From Tetranychus cinnabarinus (taxonomy: Eukaryota > Arthropoda > Arachnida > Trombidiformes > Tetranychidae), in the NCBI GenBank assembly GCA_022266195.1, contig WHVY01000008.1, forward strand, positions 2,418,001 to 2,482,000: DNA of 64,000 nucleotides, written 5' to 3'. Each line of letters begins with the position of its first letter. Positions within the stretch are counted from its first letter, which is position 1. Both the position numbers and the translations under genes were made by a program. Below are positions 50,147-61,166 of the stretch, piece after piece. The notes beneath the pieces are model-generated. The model was given only the letters and a program-made list of their open reading frames with translations, ran no database searches and was not told where the DNA came from.

Positions 50147-50370
50147 AATACAATAAATCCCAGACTTTATTAATTTCGTCTTTCAATGTTCACACTTTTT
50201 GTTGTTGATTTAACACGGTGAAGTCCAATAACTTGCTAATCATTCGTAAATAAAATCATTCGTTCAATCATAAGTTCGAAAAATGATTTCCGTGATTGAG
50301 TTAGGCTCCACATCCACCAAATCAACCAAATAAAACATCACTTTTTAAAGATACTTTTCTCAACAAAATT

Positions 50371-50530
50371 GTTCACCACATTTTGAAGCAATTTTTTATA
50401 AGATAGTTAACCACCAAATCGAACTCATCCACTATCAAACGCCATCATACCCGAAAAGTGGATAACAATTTGGTGGATTTGGCTGGTGGACTATCTTGTA
50501 AAAAAAATTCAAAATGTGGTGGATGTTGTG
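50371..50530. repeat. Foldback (long imperfect inverted repeat)
   Basis: CACCACATTTTGAA, a T/A-rich run and AAGATAGT followed by ACCACCAAATC on the left match the right side read on the other strand (CACCACATTTTGAATTTTTT, ACAAGATAGT, CCACCAGCCAAATCCACC). Arms are about 45-50 bases around a loop of roughly 50. It could be a very short MITE or a stable RNA hairpin if transcribed. It sits about 230 bases after the SLC22 stop codon. Confidence 0.65.
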
Positions 50531-53070
50531 GAAGAAAGCCGGTCCCGTTAATGGTTTTTGCTCAAAAAATTCAACAATTGCCTAAAAATCTTTAAATTGT
50601 AGCCAATAGATGGAGTTATATACTTCACGTTAAAATCTATTGGTAAACTAACTTTTTAACCAGTAGATGGTGTTAGTGGAGTAAAGGCAAAGCATCCGTT
50701 TTGAATGTAAGATTATACTCCAATAAAGATTTTAACAAACTTAATTGTTGGTGATTATTAACTAATGTTGTAGAAATATCAAATCCTTGCAAGCTATTGA
50801 AATTTAGTTTTTTAATTCTTCATTCTTTGGCATATCAATACAATTAGAACTGCTTTCTATAGCTTATCCTTTTCAATCTTGGTTTTTGGTAAACTTATCA
50901 GAGTATCAAATTGAATTGAATTTCATTACTGTAATCATGTTTATATTGATCTATCACAATTTCTTATCTTTATTACTTCATGCAACTCCATGAATTAACC
51001 CATAGATTGAAATGTTTCCATCATGTATGATTATCATGATAATAACGTTTAAGTGGCCTTTGATTTTATAAACAAGCAATATTGAAAAAATCCTCCAAGT
51101 GAACCAAGGTTCTCAAGCCTTTAATTAAGTGACACTATTTAGATGATAATTAAAAGCAAAATTATTGTAACAATTAATGTTAATCAAATGTTATCACTAA
51201 TTAAATTATGAAAAGACAAGACTCTTCACGTCTTTTGTACCAAACGGAATCAGCCTTCCATTGACTTTCCCTTTCAATGTCACCATCCATTTGTTAATTA
51301 GCGTAATGTTTCAATGTTTGGTAAAACGCTTTGTTCCTAATTATTGTCTAATCAATTGTAGGCCTCTTTAAATTCATAAGCCAAGGTCACTTGTGAGGCC
51401 AACTTCTGCCGTTTTAAACAAAAAAAACAGTGAAAACCGATGTAACCAACAAGCGCAAAGAAATCATTTGATCTGTTGAAAATAAATGAAACAAAAGTAA
51501 TATTAGTTTATTGTAATCAAGACACATATTATTATAAAGTATTATGGACTGTATCATTTGAAATAAAGGTAAAAAATTACCTTTGGACCTTTTTTGCCTC
51601 AAAAAGCTTGAAATAAAATCTAAAGACTTGGGCCAAGGTTGAGTTGATTGTTTACCGTTTTGTTTTGCAAATGAAAACAAAAGGTGACTAGAGTGAAGTC
51701 GGTTATTAAAATTTGTCTTCCTGACTAATTTAATAACAACCCTGATTCCGGTCAAATAAACAAACTATTTTTGAGTGAAAGACAAAATTGTAACCAAAAT
51801 GAGCATATTTTATGCATTATATTAAAGGTAAAGAATGAAAAGAAAACAAAAAGACTAAAAATTAAAGGTGTAATACAAGAGGTTCTTACCTTGAGAAAGT
51901 TGAACCTCAATTGAAATTTGTCGTGATCAGCAAACATAGCAATCAGAAAAAGGTATTAATTATTTAAAATCATTTACCATCCAAGCTCAACAACACCAAT
52001 TGTTATCTATCGACATCTTTGGCTTCCAATCTTGATCTTTATTTGCATATACACCATCAGCCTGGGCCTAATCATCGTTATTTTGTTGATACATTTCTTG
52101 CAATGATCATTATCGCATTTCTTGGAGGAAACAATTTTCTTTTCCTCTTTCCTTTCTTTTCCTCTTTTCACGTCAACATATTCAAATATTGGCAATAATA
52201 TTCAAATTTATCAATAATAATAGTTGTATTCATCATTAGCTGGCCTGTTAATTATTGTTCAATGGTCAGTTTCTTTTTCCGTGTGTAAATGCTGTTTTTT
52301 CAATGAAAATTTAACTTGTAATCCAAATGTATTGAGGCGATCACTTTATGAATGTTGGTTAAAAAAAGCATTTCCAATGGATCCAGAGTTATTTAGCTTT
52401 TCAGCTTATCTTTTTAGCTTTGCAACTTTGTAACTTCTGGAAGCGTCAAAAGCTATTCAAATTACAGTATCAAATGTGTATTTAGTTATTTAGCTTATCT
52501 TTCCTTGTTATCATAATTGTTGGTCAAATTGAAGGTTAAATTGTTGTTCTTGCTTGCTTTTTCTTTGTACTTGTTTTCACGTTCGCCTTGTTGTACGAGA
52601 TGATTCTTGTTTGTAGGTCAAATAGACAGTCTCTTTTGAGGCCCAAATATCATCTTGACCAGTAGATGCAAGGGAAACCAAGAATAACAAGCAAAAGAAA
52701 GTGAACGGTAATTTCGACCTTCTTTTCTTTTCCTTTCCTTTTTTTCACTCCTTTTCTTCCTTCTATGTACACTTCAAGTTGTTACCTTAATATTAACCTA
52801 TGTTGATGACTGTGTGTCAGCTTAAGGTAAGGGTAAAAGTCGAGTGAAAAAAATGTTACAGCCTCTTGACACATCCTAAGCCTACTTGCGATACTCTTAT
52901 ACATGACAACACAATACGTATCGCTGTGAGTTTGTAAATGTTTCCTAAATTAGCCCTTAAGGTTAATCTCCTCCTTTTTCAAGTTTTTGTTTGAAGTAAA
53001 CTTTGTCGTTTCTTTCGTCAACTTGAAAAGGATTGAAAATCTTTGGTCTGTAATGGTTCATCTCAATGCT
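50531..53070. other. Gene-free stretch
   Basis: AT-rich sequence between the foldback and the glucocerebrosidase/F-spondin copy. Minus-strand open frames at 51414-51755 and 51752-51937 are hydrophobic and domainless. A TTTCCTTTC-rich patch occurs near 52138-52172 and 52720-52760. No gene seen. Confidence 0.4.
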
Positions 53071-53077
53071 TCTAAAT

Positions 53078-53844
53078 AATTAAAGAAACCATTATTATAA
53101 ACGGTTATTGATTGCAACTCTTTCTTTTTCTTACATTAAACAGATTTTTCACCGAATGCAAGAAAAAAGGAATTGAATTTTGGGTTTAACTTCTGGAAAT
53201 GAACCAGTGGCTTCATACATTCATTCATCATTCAATGGACTCACTTTCACTCCTGGTTCACTTCGTGATTTCATTCGTGATAGTTTAGCCCCTGAATTGG
53301 CTAAAGCTGGTTTCCCGTTGCAAGAAAAACTTAAACTTCTCGTTCTCGATGACCAGTTAGCTGTTGTTCTTGCCTGGCTAGGTAAAGTGTACGGTGATGA
53401 AGCAACTCACTCACTGGTCAGTGGAATTGCTTTCCATTGGTATCTCAACTTCATGACCCCTAACTTTGTATACAGTTTGATCCATAAATGGTATCCCGAT
53501 CAGTTGCTCATCTCAACTGAAGCCTGTGAAGGTTACCGGATGATTCTTGATCCACGTAAGTTTAAATTTATCCTCTAATTCATTCATCATTCAATGGACT
53601 CACTTTCACTCCTGGTTCACTTCGTGATAAAGCTATACTTGGTGATTGGATCGAGGAGAAAACTATGCTTTAAACATAATAAATGATCTTAACCACGGAG
53701 TCCATGGTTGGATCGATTGGAACATGGCCTTAGACCCATCCGGTGAACCTATCTGGGCTGACAATAAGGTTGATTCACCCATAGTTGTCAAAAAACTGCC
53801 AATGAGTATTACCGACAACCAATGTTTTACAGTTTAGCCCATTC
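53078..53844 (+). pseudogene. Partial glucocerebrosidase copy (end of intron 2, exon 3, start of exon 4)
   Basis: This is an inverted copy of part of the gene at 29-31 kb. Bases 53078-53143 match the end of intron 2, and 53144-53555 match all of exon 3 including both active-site motifs (SGNEP, STEACEGY) and the following donor. Against the source, exon 3 shows seven substitutions, six silent and one Tyr-to-Cys, plus a one-base deletion in the GGGG run near 53179 that breaks the frame. After 25 identical bases of intron 3 comes a 51-base repeat of exon 3 sequence (53578-53628), then a more diverged first half of exon 4 with a stop (53629-53844). Exons 1, 2 and the C-terminal domain are missing, so no active enzyme is expected. 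Confidence 0.93.
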
Positions 53845-54270
53845 GAGATCAAAGGAATCGTCTTCCTTACTTCATCCATCATGAGGCAGGCAGCTACTGT
53901 GATTCGTCCATGTTGTTTGAGCGAGAATAGTGCCATGAATGGAGTGACGATTGGTTAAAGAAGCATTTGGTTATTCTTCAGAGGATCCATTAGTGTATTT
54001 CCAACAATTTCTAGACTGAAAAAGATTGCAAATTAAATTGGAAATGATTAAACATTCATTGTTAACATCAACAATCATTCGACATGAAATAAGCTGACAT
54101 TTTTAACATTCAGTTGATGCCTTTTTGATTTCATCGCAAATCTGTTATAAATACGATGATTCTGCAAGAAGTTGAATTATTTTTACTCTTGCTTTTTGGA
54201 CTTTGAATTACATACTTTTCATTAGATCATTTATGATTTTCAATTGAGCGGAAGTTTTCAAGGCTCGATT
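53845..54270 (+). pseudogene. Fragments of F-spondin exons 7 and 8 and its 3' flank, fused to the glucocerebrosidase copy
   Basis: From about 53842 the sequence switches from glucocerebrosidase exon 4 to F-spondin exon 7 (TACTTCATCCATCATGAGGC; AGTGCCATGAATGGAGTGAC). Near 54000 it jumps to exon 8 (TATTTCCAACAATTTC; source AACAACTTC), and near 54035 to the region past the F-spondin stop (GATTAAACATTCATTGTTAA; TTGCTTTTTGGACTTTG), matching source bases about 24300 back to 24040. Order and orientation are those of the source locus, with large internal deletions. Frameshifts and in-frame stops abound, and divergence is clearly higher than in the neighbouring glucocerebrosidase exon 3 copy. Confidence 0.9.
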
Positions 54271-57200
54271 GGTTTGATGATCTGTTAAAGAAGAAACATT
54301 TTAAATCAAAGAATGGCTTGTTAATTCATTTAAATATGGACAAGAAAAAAATGAGATGAAAGTCAACTTTGAGGTTTACCTACGGAGATTGAAGGTGGTG
54401 TCACGTTTGATATCTAAAAGGTGGGTTGAGACGATGTCTTTTTTTGCCGTAACCACAAATTGATGTACAAGTTAGGTGAGAGTTGAAGAGGTGATGAAGG
54501 CTGAATATGAAGGAGGAAACGATGAGGTTAGATGATAATGATAATGATGGCCATGAGGGTGATGATGATTATGATGTTGATGATGGTTGACAAAGTTGAA
54601 ACAAAAAGCTTGAGCCTGTTGGTTGAGTTGTATTGACGTGATGAGAACCAACCTGTAAAGAAGAAAAGAAAAGAAAGTGGATAAAAATTCTCATCAACAC
54701 CCGAAGCAAAATGAACATGTCTTTTCATCTCATCATCATCATCTATGTAAGAGTTGAGTGAATAAAGGAAAACCTCAAAATGTATAATGTTTAGTAAATT
54801 ATTGTAGTAATAATTTAGTTTTAAGTAAGCCTATCATTAAAAAAAGAAACGTAAAATAGATTCTAAATGAAAGTATCTCTTTGTCAAAAAAATGTTGTTT
54901 ACTGGATTCCAATAGAACCTGTGTTTTGGTAAACTTTTTACCTGTCCTAATGATTATGAGAAACATATAGTTATTCACAGGTAAAGTGAAAAGGTAATAG
55001 AGTTAATGATAATAATAACAATTATTAATATTATCATTTGTTACCTTCAATTGTTTGTCATAATACATAATGTATATACATTGCAATTTATATACATTTA
55101 TTATGTTTCCCTTTTCATGGATAAATCTCATTTTTTTGTTTTCTTTTACCATGATTTATCATTTAATGAATAACATTTTCTTTTCCCATGTAAACACGAT
55201 GATGATGATAGGAAATTAATGACACAAGTTGATTAGGAAAGCATAACAATAAGGTTATGATGATTGTTATGACTTGTCAATGTATTCTTGTCCTCAATTT
55301 AAATCTTGATTTTGTTGCTTTGTTTTCCACATTAACTTGTTTTTTTTTGAAAACCTTTCCTCTGGTCAATTGAAATACAACACTTTTTGAAAACTAAACT
55401 GTTTTCAAGTTATTAATGATTCAATGAATCAACTTAATTGATTTAATTACATCTCAAGTGAGTGTAAATGTGTGTGTTCAATGACTGTTGATTAGCTGTT
55501 AACCCTCAACCGTAATTGCTGTTACCATCATTTATAACTTCAACAAAACCACTTAAACAAAAAGAAAAGCCAATCAACTTGTTCTTCTTGTTACTTTACA
55601 GTTTTTTTTTGTTTCAGTCTTGGTTAACGGTTCAATAACAAACATGTTAATGTTCAATACAAAGCAACAGTTTGATTGTTGTGTTGAATGTTGTTGATTG
55701 TCTTAAATTTCATTGATAATGGCTGGTAAGACATTTGAATAAGTCAATAGCAAATCAGCAATACTTGATATTGAATAAACATTTGGTCCACTAATTGTAG
55801 GTTTTCCTTCGCATTGTTTTTGTTGTGTTCTGTTTCCCATTTGAAATTAATTGTTACCAGTCAGCAAAACCTTGATCAATTTATAGCGTACAATCAATAT
55901 ATTATCACCTATTAAATAGAAATGAGAAAAAAAGTTAACAATTTTTTAAAACAAAGTCAATTTATAGTTTTACAGTAATGATATTATTACTATTATTATT
56001 TTTAATGATAATGATAATGTATAATCAACACTTTTTTGTATAAATTGAATTGCTTCAATCATAAAATGGGTTGATCTATTTTGGCAAACAAAATGTTAGC
56101 TTGCGAGTTGCAGTGATTTGGATGAAAATTAAAGATCGTGATTAAGTTGAAAAAAACAATTATTGGGTTAAATTAATCATTAGACCAATTAAAGGTTTAA
56201 TAGGAAAGGATTGAGGTTGGTTGATTGATTACTGGATTGTTAAAAGAGATGAGTTCATTTTTTTGATTGAAGTAAATGAATCGAAAAGTGAAAATTAATC
56301 GAGAAAAATTGTCAATTATTGACAATTGTTTCAATCAATTTGATGGATGGAAGACTTGAAATGTTATCTATATCAAATGGGTTGAGGTCAAGTTTTGGTG
56401 AGATATTTAGACTTGAGTAGGTTGACTGACCATTTTGATGATAAGGTTACACTATTTGTTCACCATGTCTCCAAATTTTATAAATATTAATCCAATGAAT
56501 TGTGGGGAATTGAATGAATTAAAGTAATGCAATTGTCACCGGAATGTCAAATTATACTGGAAGTTGAGTTGAACATAATTACAATGTAGCGTAATTTTAC
56601 TCTCTTCATTCTGATAAAGTATATTATATACAATTAAATCGCATGAAAGAAGAGGTATAGACATCTAATTAAATGTTCATTAAAGTAATTGCTGGTTCTC
56701 TTCCAACCACAGCTATCAGGTTCCATGTTGATGATGATTAGGTTCAAACGATTACAGCATTCGTTGTTTCAACCACGAAGACATTAATAAGATGAAAACA
56801 AACCAACGATAAAAGCAGGTAAACAAGGTGAGAGAAAGAGAGCAACCGAATGAGAAAATAATTAATATGATTATCTAAAAAGTAAATCTAAGCAATTGTG
56901 ATAATTTTGTATTGATTTAGAGTCTTTCATGTGATCATAATGATGGCTGAGTTTATAGACAGGTTGACCATAAACATTGATCAAATATTTATTTATGATC
57001 AACTAAACGATCTCTATAGTCAACAGCAAGACATTTTGTTAGGTTGAACATTTAGCTTAACTCAGCAAAAACCTTAATTAGATGTAATGGTTTCCAAGGA
57101 AGAGATTATTCATCAGCCATTCAATGTGAGAATCAAATTTCTTTTTCTGGTAACGATGCAAGACTTGGTTTTATTGTCATCTTTCATCTTAAATGGAATC

Positions 57201-57846
57201 AACTTTGATAGCTTTATCGGATAACAAGTGTAAGAGAGAGAAATGTAACAATTTAGCACGATATACACCCATTTAGATCAGTCTTCAATCAGGCCATTTC
57301 GAAACCATCCTAATTAGAAGTTATCATTTTCCAGCGTCTCATCTTCTCATCAATTTTGAGCAATCATTATTTCAACTCATTGTTCAAAATTAGACTTTGA
57401 TTCCTTGCCATGTGATCCATTCATTTTAATTTTCTCCACATTAAAATTACCTTGAGAGGCACTTGCCTAAGTCTAATCATGCTTTGATTGCTTCAAAGAG
57501 AGTCTAGTCAAGACCTTATATGTTTCAAATCAAACAAATTGTGAGAGCTTCTGAAAGGAAGAGAAAATTACTAGTATTAAAACAAAAGAACAGGTAGACG
57601 AAAAAAAGAGTTAGAAAGAGAAGAGATTATAGAAAAAGAAAGTATAACTATTACTCTTTGGTAAAAACCAGAGGAAAAACAAGAAAAGAGAGAAAGAGAG
57701 AGAGAGAAGTAAAATATTAGCCAAATTACCAGCCAAAAGGCTTATATCTTGTGACCAATCATCAGTTTCAGTTGTTTTCTTCTTACCAATAAGTTAATAT
57801 TTTTTCATTGTTTGCTTTATTCTTGTATTTCAACCAAAGTGAAAAC
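54271..57846. other. Gene-free stretch upstream of HPRT
   Basis: AT-rich sequence with GATGATGAT microsatellite near 54530-54590 and TCATCATC near 54728-54740. A purine-rich GAAAGAGAGAG tract lies at 57590-57710, shortly before the HPRT start, and may be part of its promoter or leader. No exon recognised. Confidence 0.4.
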
Positions 57847-58587
57847 ATGTCCAGCATTGCAGAAAAGTGTCCCATGATTGTGATTCCAGATGATTTTCCT
57901 GGCCATCCAATTGAACTTTTTTGTGTTTCCAACAGCATCAAAGAAGATTTGGAAAGTGTTTTGATACCTGGAGGTATGATTCATGATAGAATCGAGATGT
58001 TGGCCTGTAACATTGCTGCTGATCTTAAATATGAGCCATTCACAGTGCTATGTGTTCTTAAAGGAGGTTATCAGTTTTTTGGTGAGCTATTGGACAAGTT
58101 AAGACAACTGTATCGATTTACATCGTTTGCAGAGACCATCAAGCCATCTTTAACCAATATTACCAATGGAAGTTCTCACAACCACCATACTGGTAATTTC
58201 GCTCAGCGTATAGACATAGAATTCATTCGATTGAAAAGCTATGTTAATGATGGTTCCTCCGGCCAAATATCAATAGTAGGAATGGAAACATTGAGAGCAC
58301 TGAAGGGTAAACGAGTCCTGGTGGTGGAAGATATAATAGATACTGGGTTGTCCATGTTCCATCTCGTTAAACTCCTCAAAGAAGCTGGTGTGGCTGAATT
58401 CCGAGTTGCATCATTATTTGTTAAACGTAATCCCGTTAATACTTTCATTCCTGATTACGCCGGTTTTGAATTACCCAACAAGTTTGTGGTCGGTTTTAAT
58501 CTTGATTATAATGAGTACTTTCGGGATCTTAACCATGTTTGTGTCATCAGCGATAAGGGGAAAAAGAAGTACGCAGAAAAAAAGTGA
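57847..58587 (+). CDS. HPRT1: Hypoxanthine-guanine phosphoribosyltransferase
   Basis: A single uninterrupted exon of 246 residues (human 218). The enzyme salvages hypoxanthine and guanine to IMP and GMP with phosphoribosyl pyrophosphate (PRPP), in the cytoplasm. I chose the ATG at 57847, which aligns with the family N-terminus; an upstream in-frame TTG is not used. Visible motifs are LCVLKGGYQFF (about 68-78), FIRLKSYVND on the flexible active-site loop, the PRPP-binding VLVVEDIIDTG (about 157-167), FVKRNP, PNKFVVGFNLDYNEYFRDLN and HVCVISDKGK. Relative to human, about 24 extra residues (rich in Thr, Asn, His: LTNITNGSSHNHHTG) sit just before the flexible loop. Vertebrate HPRT has nine exons, so this gene has lost introns or arose from a retrocopy; catalytic residues look intact. 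Confidence 0.94.
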   Translation: MSSIAEKCPMIVIPDDFPGHPIELFCVSNSIKEDLESVLIPGGMIHDRIEMLACNIAADLKYEPFTVLCVLKGGYQFFGELLDKLRQLYRFTSFAETIKPSLTNITNGSSHNHHTGNFAQRIDIEFIRLKSYVNDGSSGQISIVGMETLRALKGKRVLVVEDIIDTGLSMFHLVKLLKEAGVAEFRVASLFVKRNPVNTFIPDYAGFELPNKFVVGFNLDYNEYFRDLNHVCVISDKGKKKYAEKK

Positions 58588-58834
58588 GATAATAAAATTG
58601 CCGAGTACCAACAGGTTTCACTGGGATGAAAACAATGCATTAGAAAAATTCTGTCACCCACTTGTCAGGTACTATTTTTCACCTTATCATGCAAATAATT
58701 TAATTAATGATACCACATAATGAAAGCCAATTGTGATGATGATGGATAACCAACGTCATTTGTAACAACATGTAAAGAAAATCACAAAAAAAACAAGTTA
58801 ATCAAATAAGCCTCTCGTAATATTTTCAAAGAAA

Positions 58835-58840
58835 AATAAA
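58835..58840 (+). promoter_or_regulatory. Polyadenylation signal of HPRT
   Basis: AATAAA about 250 bases after the stop codon, with a second at about 58847. The sequence just after the stop is otherwise non-coding. Confidence 0.5.
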
Positions 58841-58899
58841 ACAAAAAATAAACATGTTACTTACTTTTTTTGTCTCAAGACACCCAGAGTGGTAACCAT

Positions 58900-60769
58900 T
58901 TTACTTACATCACTATAAATATAAAAAAATGTCTAAATAATTAATCCATTGAATTTAATTAAAAGTGAAATCAAATTGATTAAAGGACAATATCAAGACC
59001 CAATTGTCCACTTCAAACATTGCGTATCAAAGAAGCGACCTCTATTATCAAATAATTTCAACAAAATTTCCCTCCAATATTGATCAACTTAAATGAAAAT
59101 TGAATAACAAAATCAATTAGAAACTAATAAAGATTATTAACCAACAGATTTTAGATTATAATTTGGCCAACTGTTGTAAAGCCCAAAATAGCAATAATCT
59201 TGATTAGCTATTAGAGTAATGAAAAGATGGAAGATAATAGCAATTTAAAGGTAAAAAACGTTAATAAATAATAATTAAATTACATTGATGATAACATCAT
59301 TTGAAGAGAAACAACAAAATGAAAACAAATCGTGATTTAAATAGCTTTTGTTAACAGTTTAAAACACATTGTGTACCTTTGTAATAAAAGAAGAAGGTAA
59401 AAAAAGGTAAAAATGGCGAAACATTAACATTGTAATGTAACAATTATGTATTCATTATAAAGTATCAACAGTAAAATCAACTAAATTATTTACAATTATT
59501 TCCGCTTTTATTTTGCTTCTTCTTCATCAACATCAAAAACCATGATGATCATCATCATCAACTTGATCATATTGTGAAGAATGGTGAAAAAGAAGATAAA
59601 AGAATAGCAAAAAAAAATGAAAATTTCGTTTTTCGTGTAACATTCATACCAATGAAGCAAAAAAACTCATCTAATATCAATGTGAACATCATGTTTGATG
59701 TTATCTCTCATCACTTGTAATAGATGAAGATGATGATGAAAAGAAACGAAAGCAATTTAACAATCAAAGTAAACAGGTTAACAACGGAAGCACAATACAT
59801 TTATTTAATGATGATGATAACAACAACAATTGATGTTTATCATTTTCTCCCTTTTAATTATTCTTATTCACCATCAATTGAATAAGCTAAACATTTTACC
59901 GACGCAAACAAAAAAAAAGGTAAACCTTATCATGATTATGGGCGTCCTTAATGACCGTCCAAAATTAACCTTTCAAAATGGTTCCACTTTTGAAGTTATT
60001 CAAGTAAATATCATGAAACAATTTAAACAATCAAAATGTTCATCAACAACAAAAATGGTTAACATTAGTCTTGAATGTTTTGTAATGTAAATGTGTCAAT
60101 GTTAACCCAATTTTAACCAGAATTGTTTACCATCAATGCCTAAATCTATTCAAAAATGGGTTTCTAACTGTATTTGGTTTTGTTGGACAATCGGTTCAAT
60201 TGAAATGATCAACTGAAGGTTAAATTTTAATTCAATTCAAATTGTTAAATTGTTTAAATTTCAATCTTTTTTCTCTCTTCTTATACAAAAAATAACAATG
60301 AAAAGGCTCATTTAGGTTATATCCATACAATTAACTTGTTTCGTCGATTGTTATTTATGGAAATTTAATGCAATTTTCATCTTTTTCTTTACGACAATTA
60401 AGTTATTATATGTTGTTGTTAATGATTGTTTGATTGATTGAGTTCTTGATGAGTTAATGCTGATGAGTTGCTTTTATTGTTTGGTGAATGTATTTTTTGT
60501 ATTTTAATTTAGTATTTCATTCCTTTGTCATTTCCATTATTCAACTACAAGTGGATCCTCCAATCATGGCTGATCTTGAAGTCCTTTTCAGCGAATAGGG
60601 TACAATAAATCGACATCGAAACGACCCGAATTTTTAATGAAAAACCATCGCTAGAGTAAGAAATTCAAAAGTAAAATCTTTAGCCTTTGTCACATGAGAT
60701 TCAGTTCAGCTTGAAAAAAGCCTTTCTTAAAGTTAATCCAATAATTTCGTTCGAGTTAAGAATCGATAC
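58900..60769. other. Gene-free stretch
   Basis: AT-rich sequence downstream of HPRT. The plus-strand open frame at 59830-60090 shows no domain. A short, slightly GC-richer patch at 60550-60660 has no recognisable protein. GATGAT runs occur near 59530-59560 and 59730-59745. Confidence 0.4.
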
Positions 60770-60772
60770 TTA

Positions 60773-61163
60773 CAAGGGGGGTACCCGAGGTCATCCGAAC
60801 CGATTTCAATGATTCGTGTGTCATTGAATTCGTCTTAGCAAAAAACAATATAGTTCGTCGTCTTTTGAGTAGCAAATGGACAGAAGGGTCGAAAAGCGCC
60901 CTTTATTGTCTATCGCTATGCATAGATCAATGTGAAAGCAATAATATGAACCCATTGCGATGAGCCTTTTTGTTTCACTCATTTTGTTTTGTATGCTCTT
61001 TACCATACTTTACATGTAAAAAATTGAATTTTAATTCCGTTTTTCTCGATAATCTTTAATTTGCTACCCGGGAGATTTCGAGACAATTAAACACTCATTA
61101 AACCTGATTGGTTTATGATAAAAATATTAACTTTTATTCGGATGACCTCGGGTACTTCCCTCG
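60773..61163. mobile_element. MITE with GTACCCGAGGTCATCCGAA terminal inverted repeats
   Basis: The 19 bases GTACCCGAGGTCATCCGAA at 60781-60799 recur inverted and exact at 61137-61155. The match continues imperfectly outwards (CAAGGGGG versus CGAGGGAA). A TTA on each side (60770-60772 and 61164-61166) fits a three-base target duplication of the TWA type used by PIF/Harbinger elements; that superfamily call is inference. The 391-base interior has only a short minus-strand open frame without domain, so the element is non-autonomous. Confidence 0.85.
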
Positions 61164-61166
61164 TTA

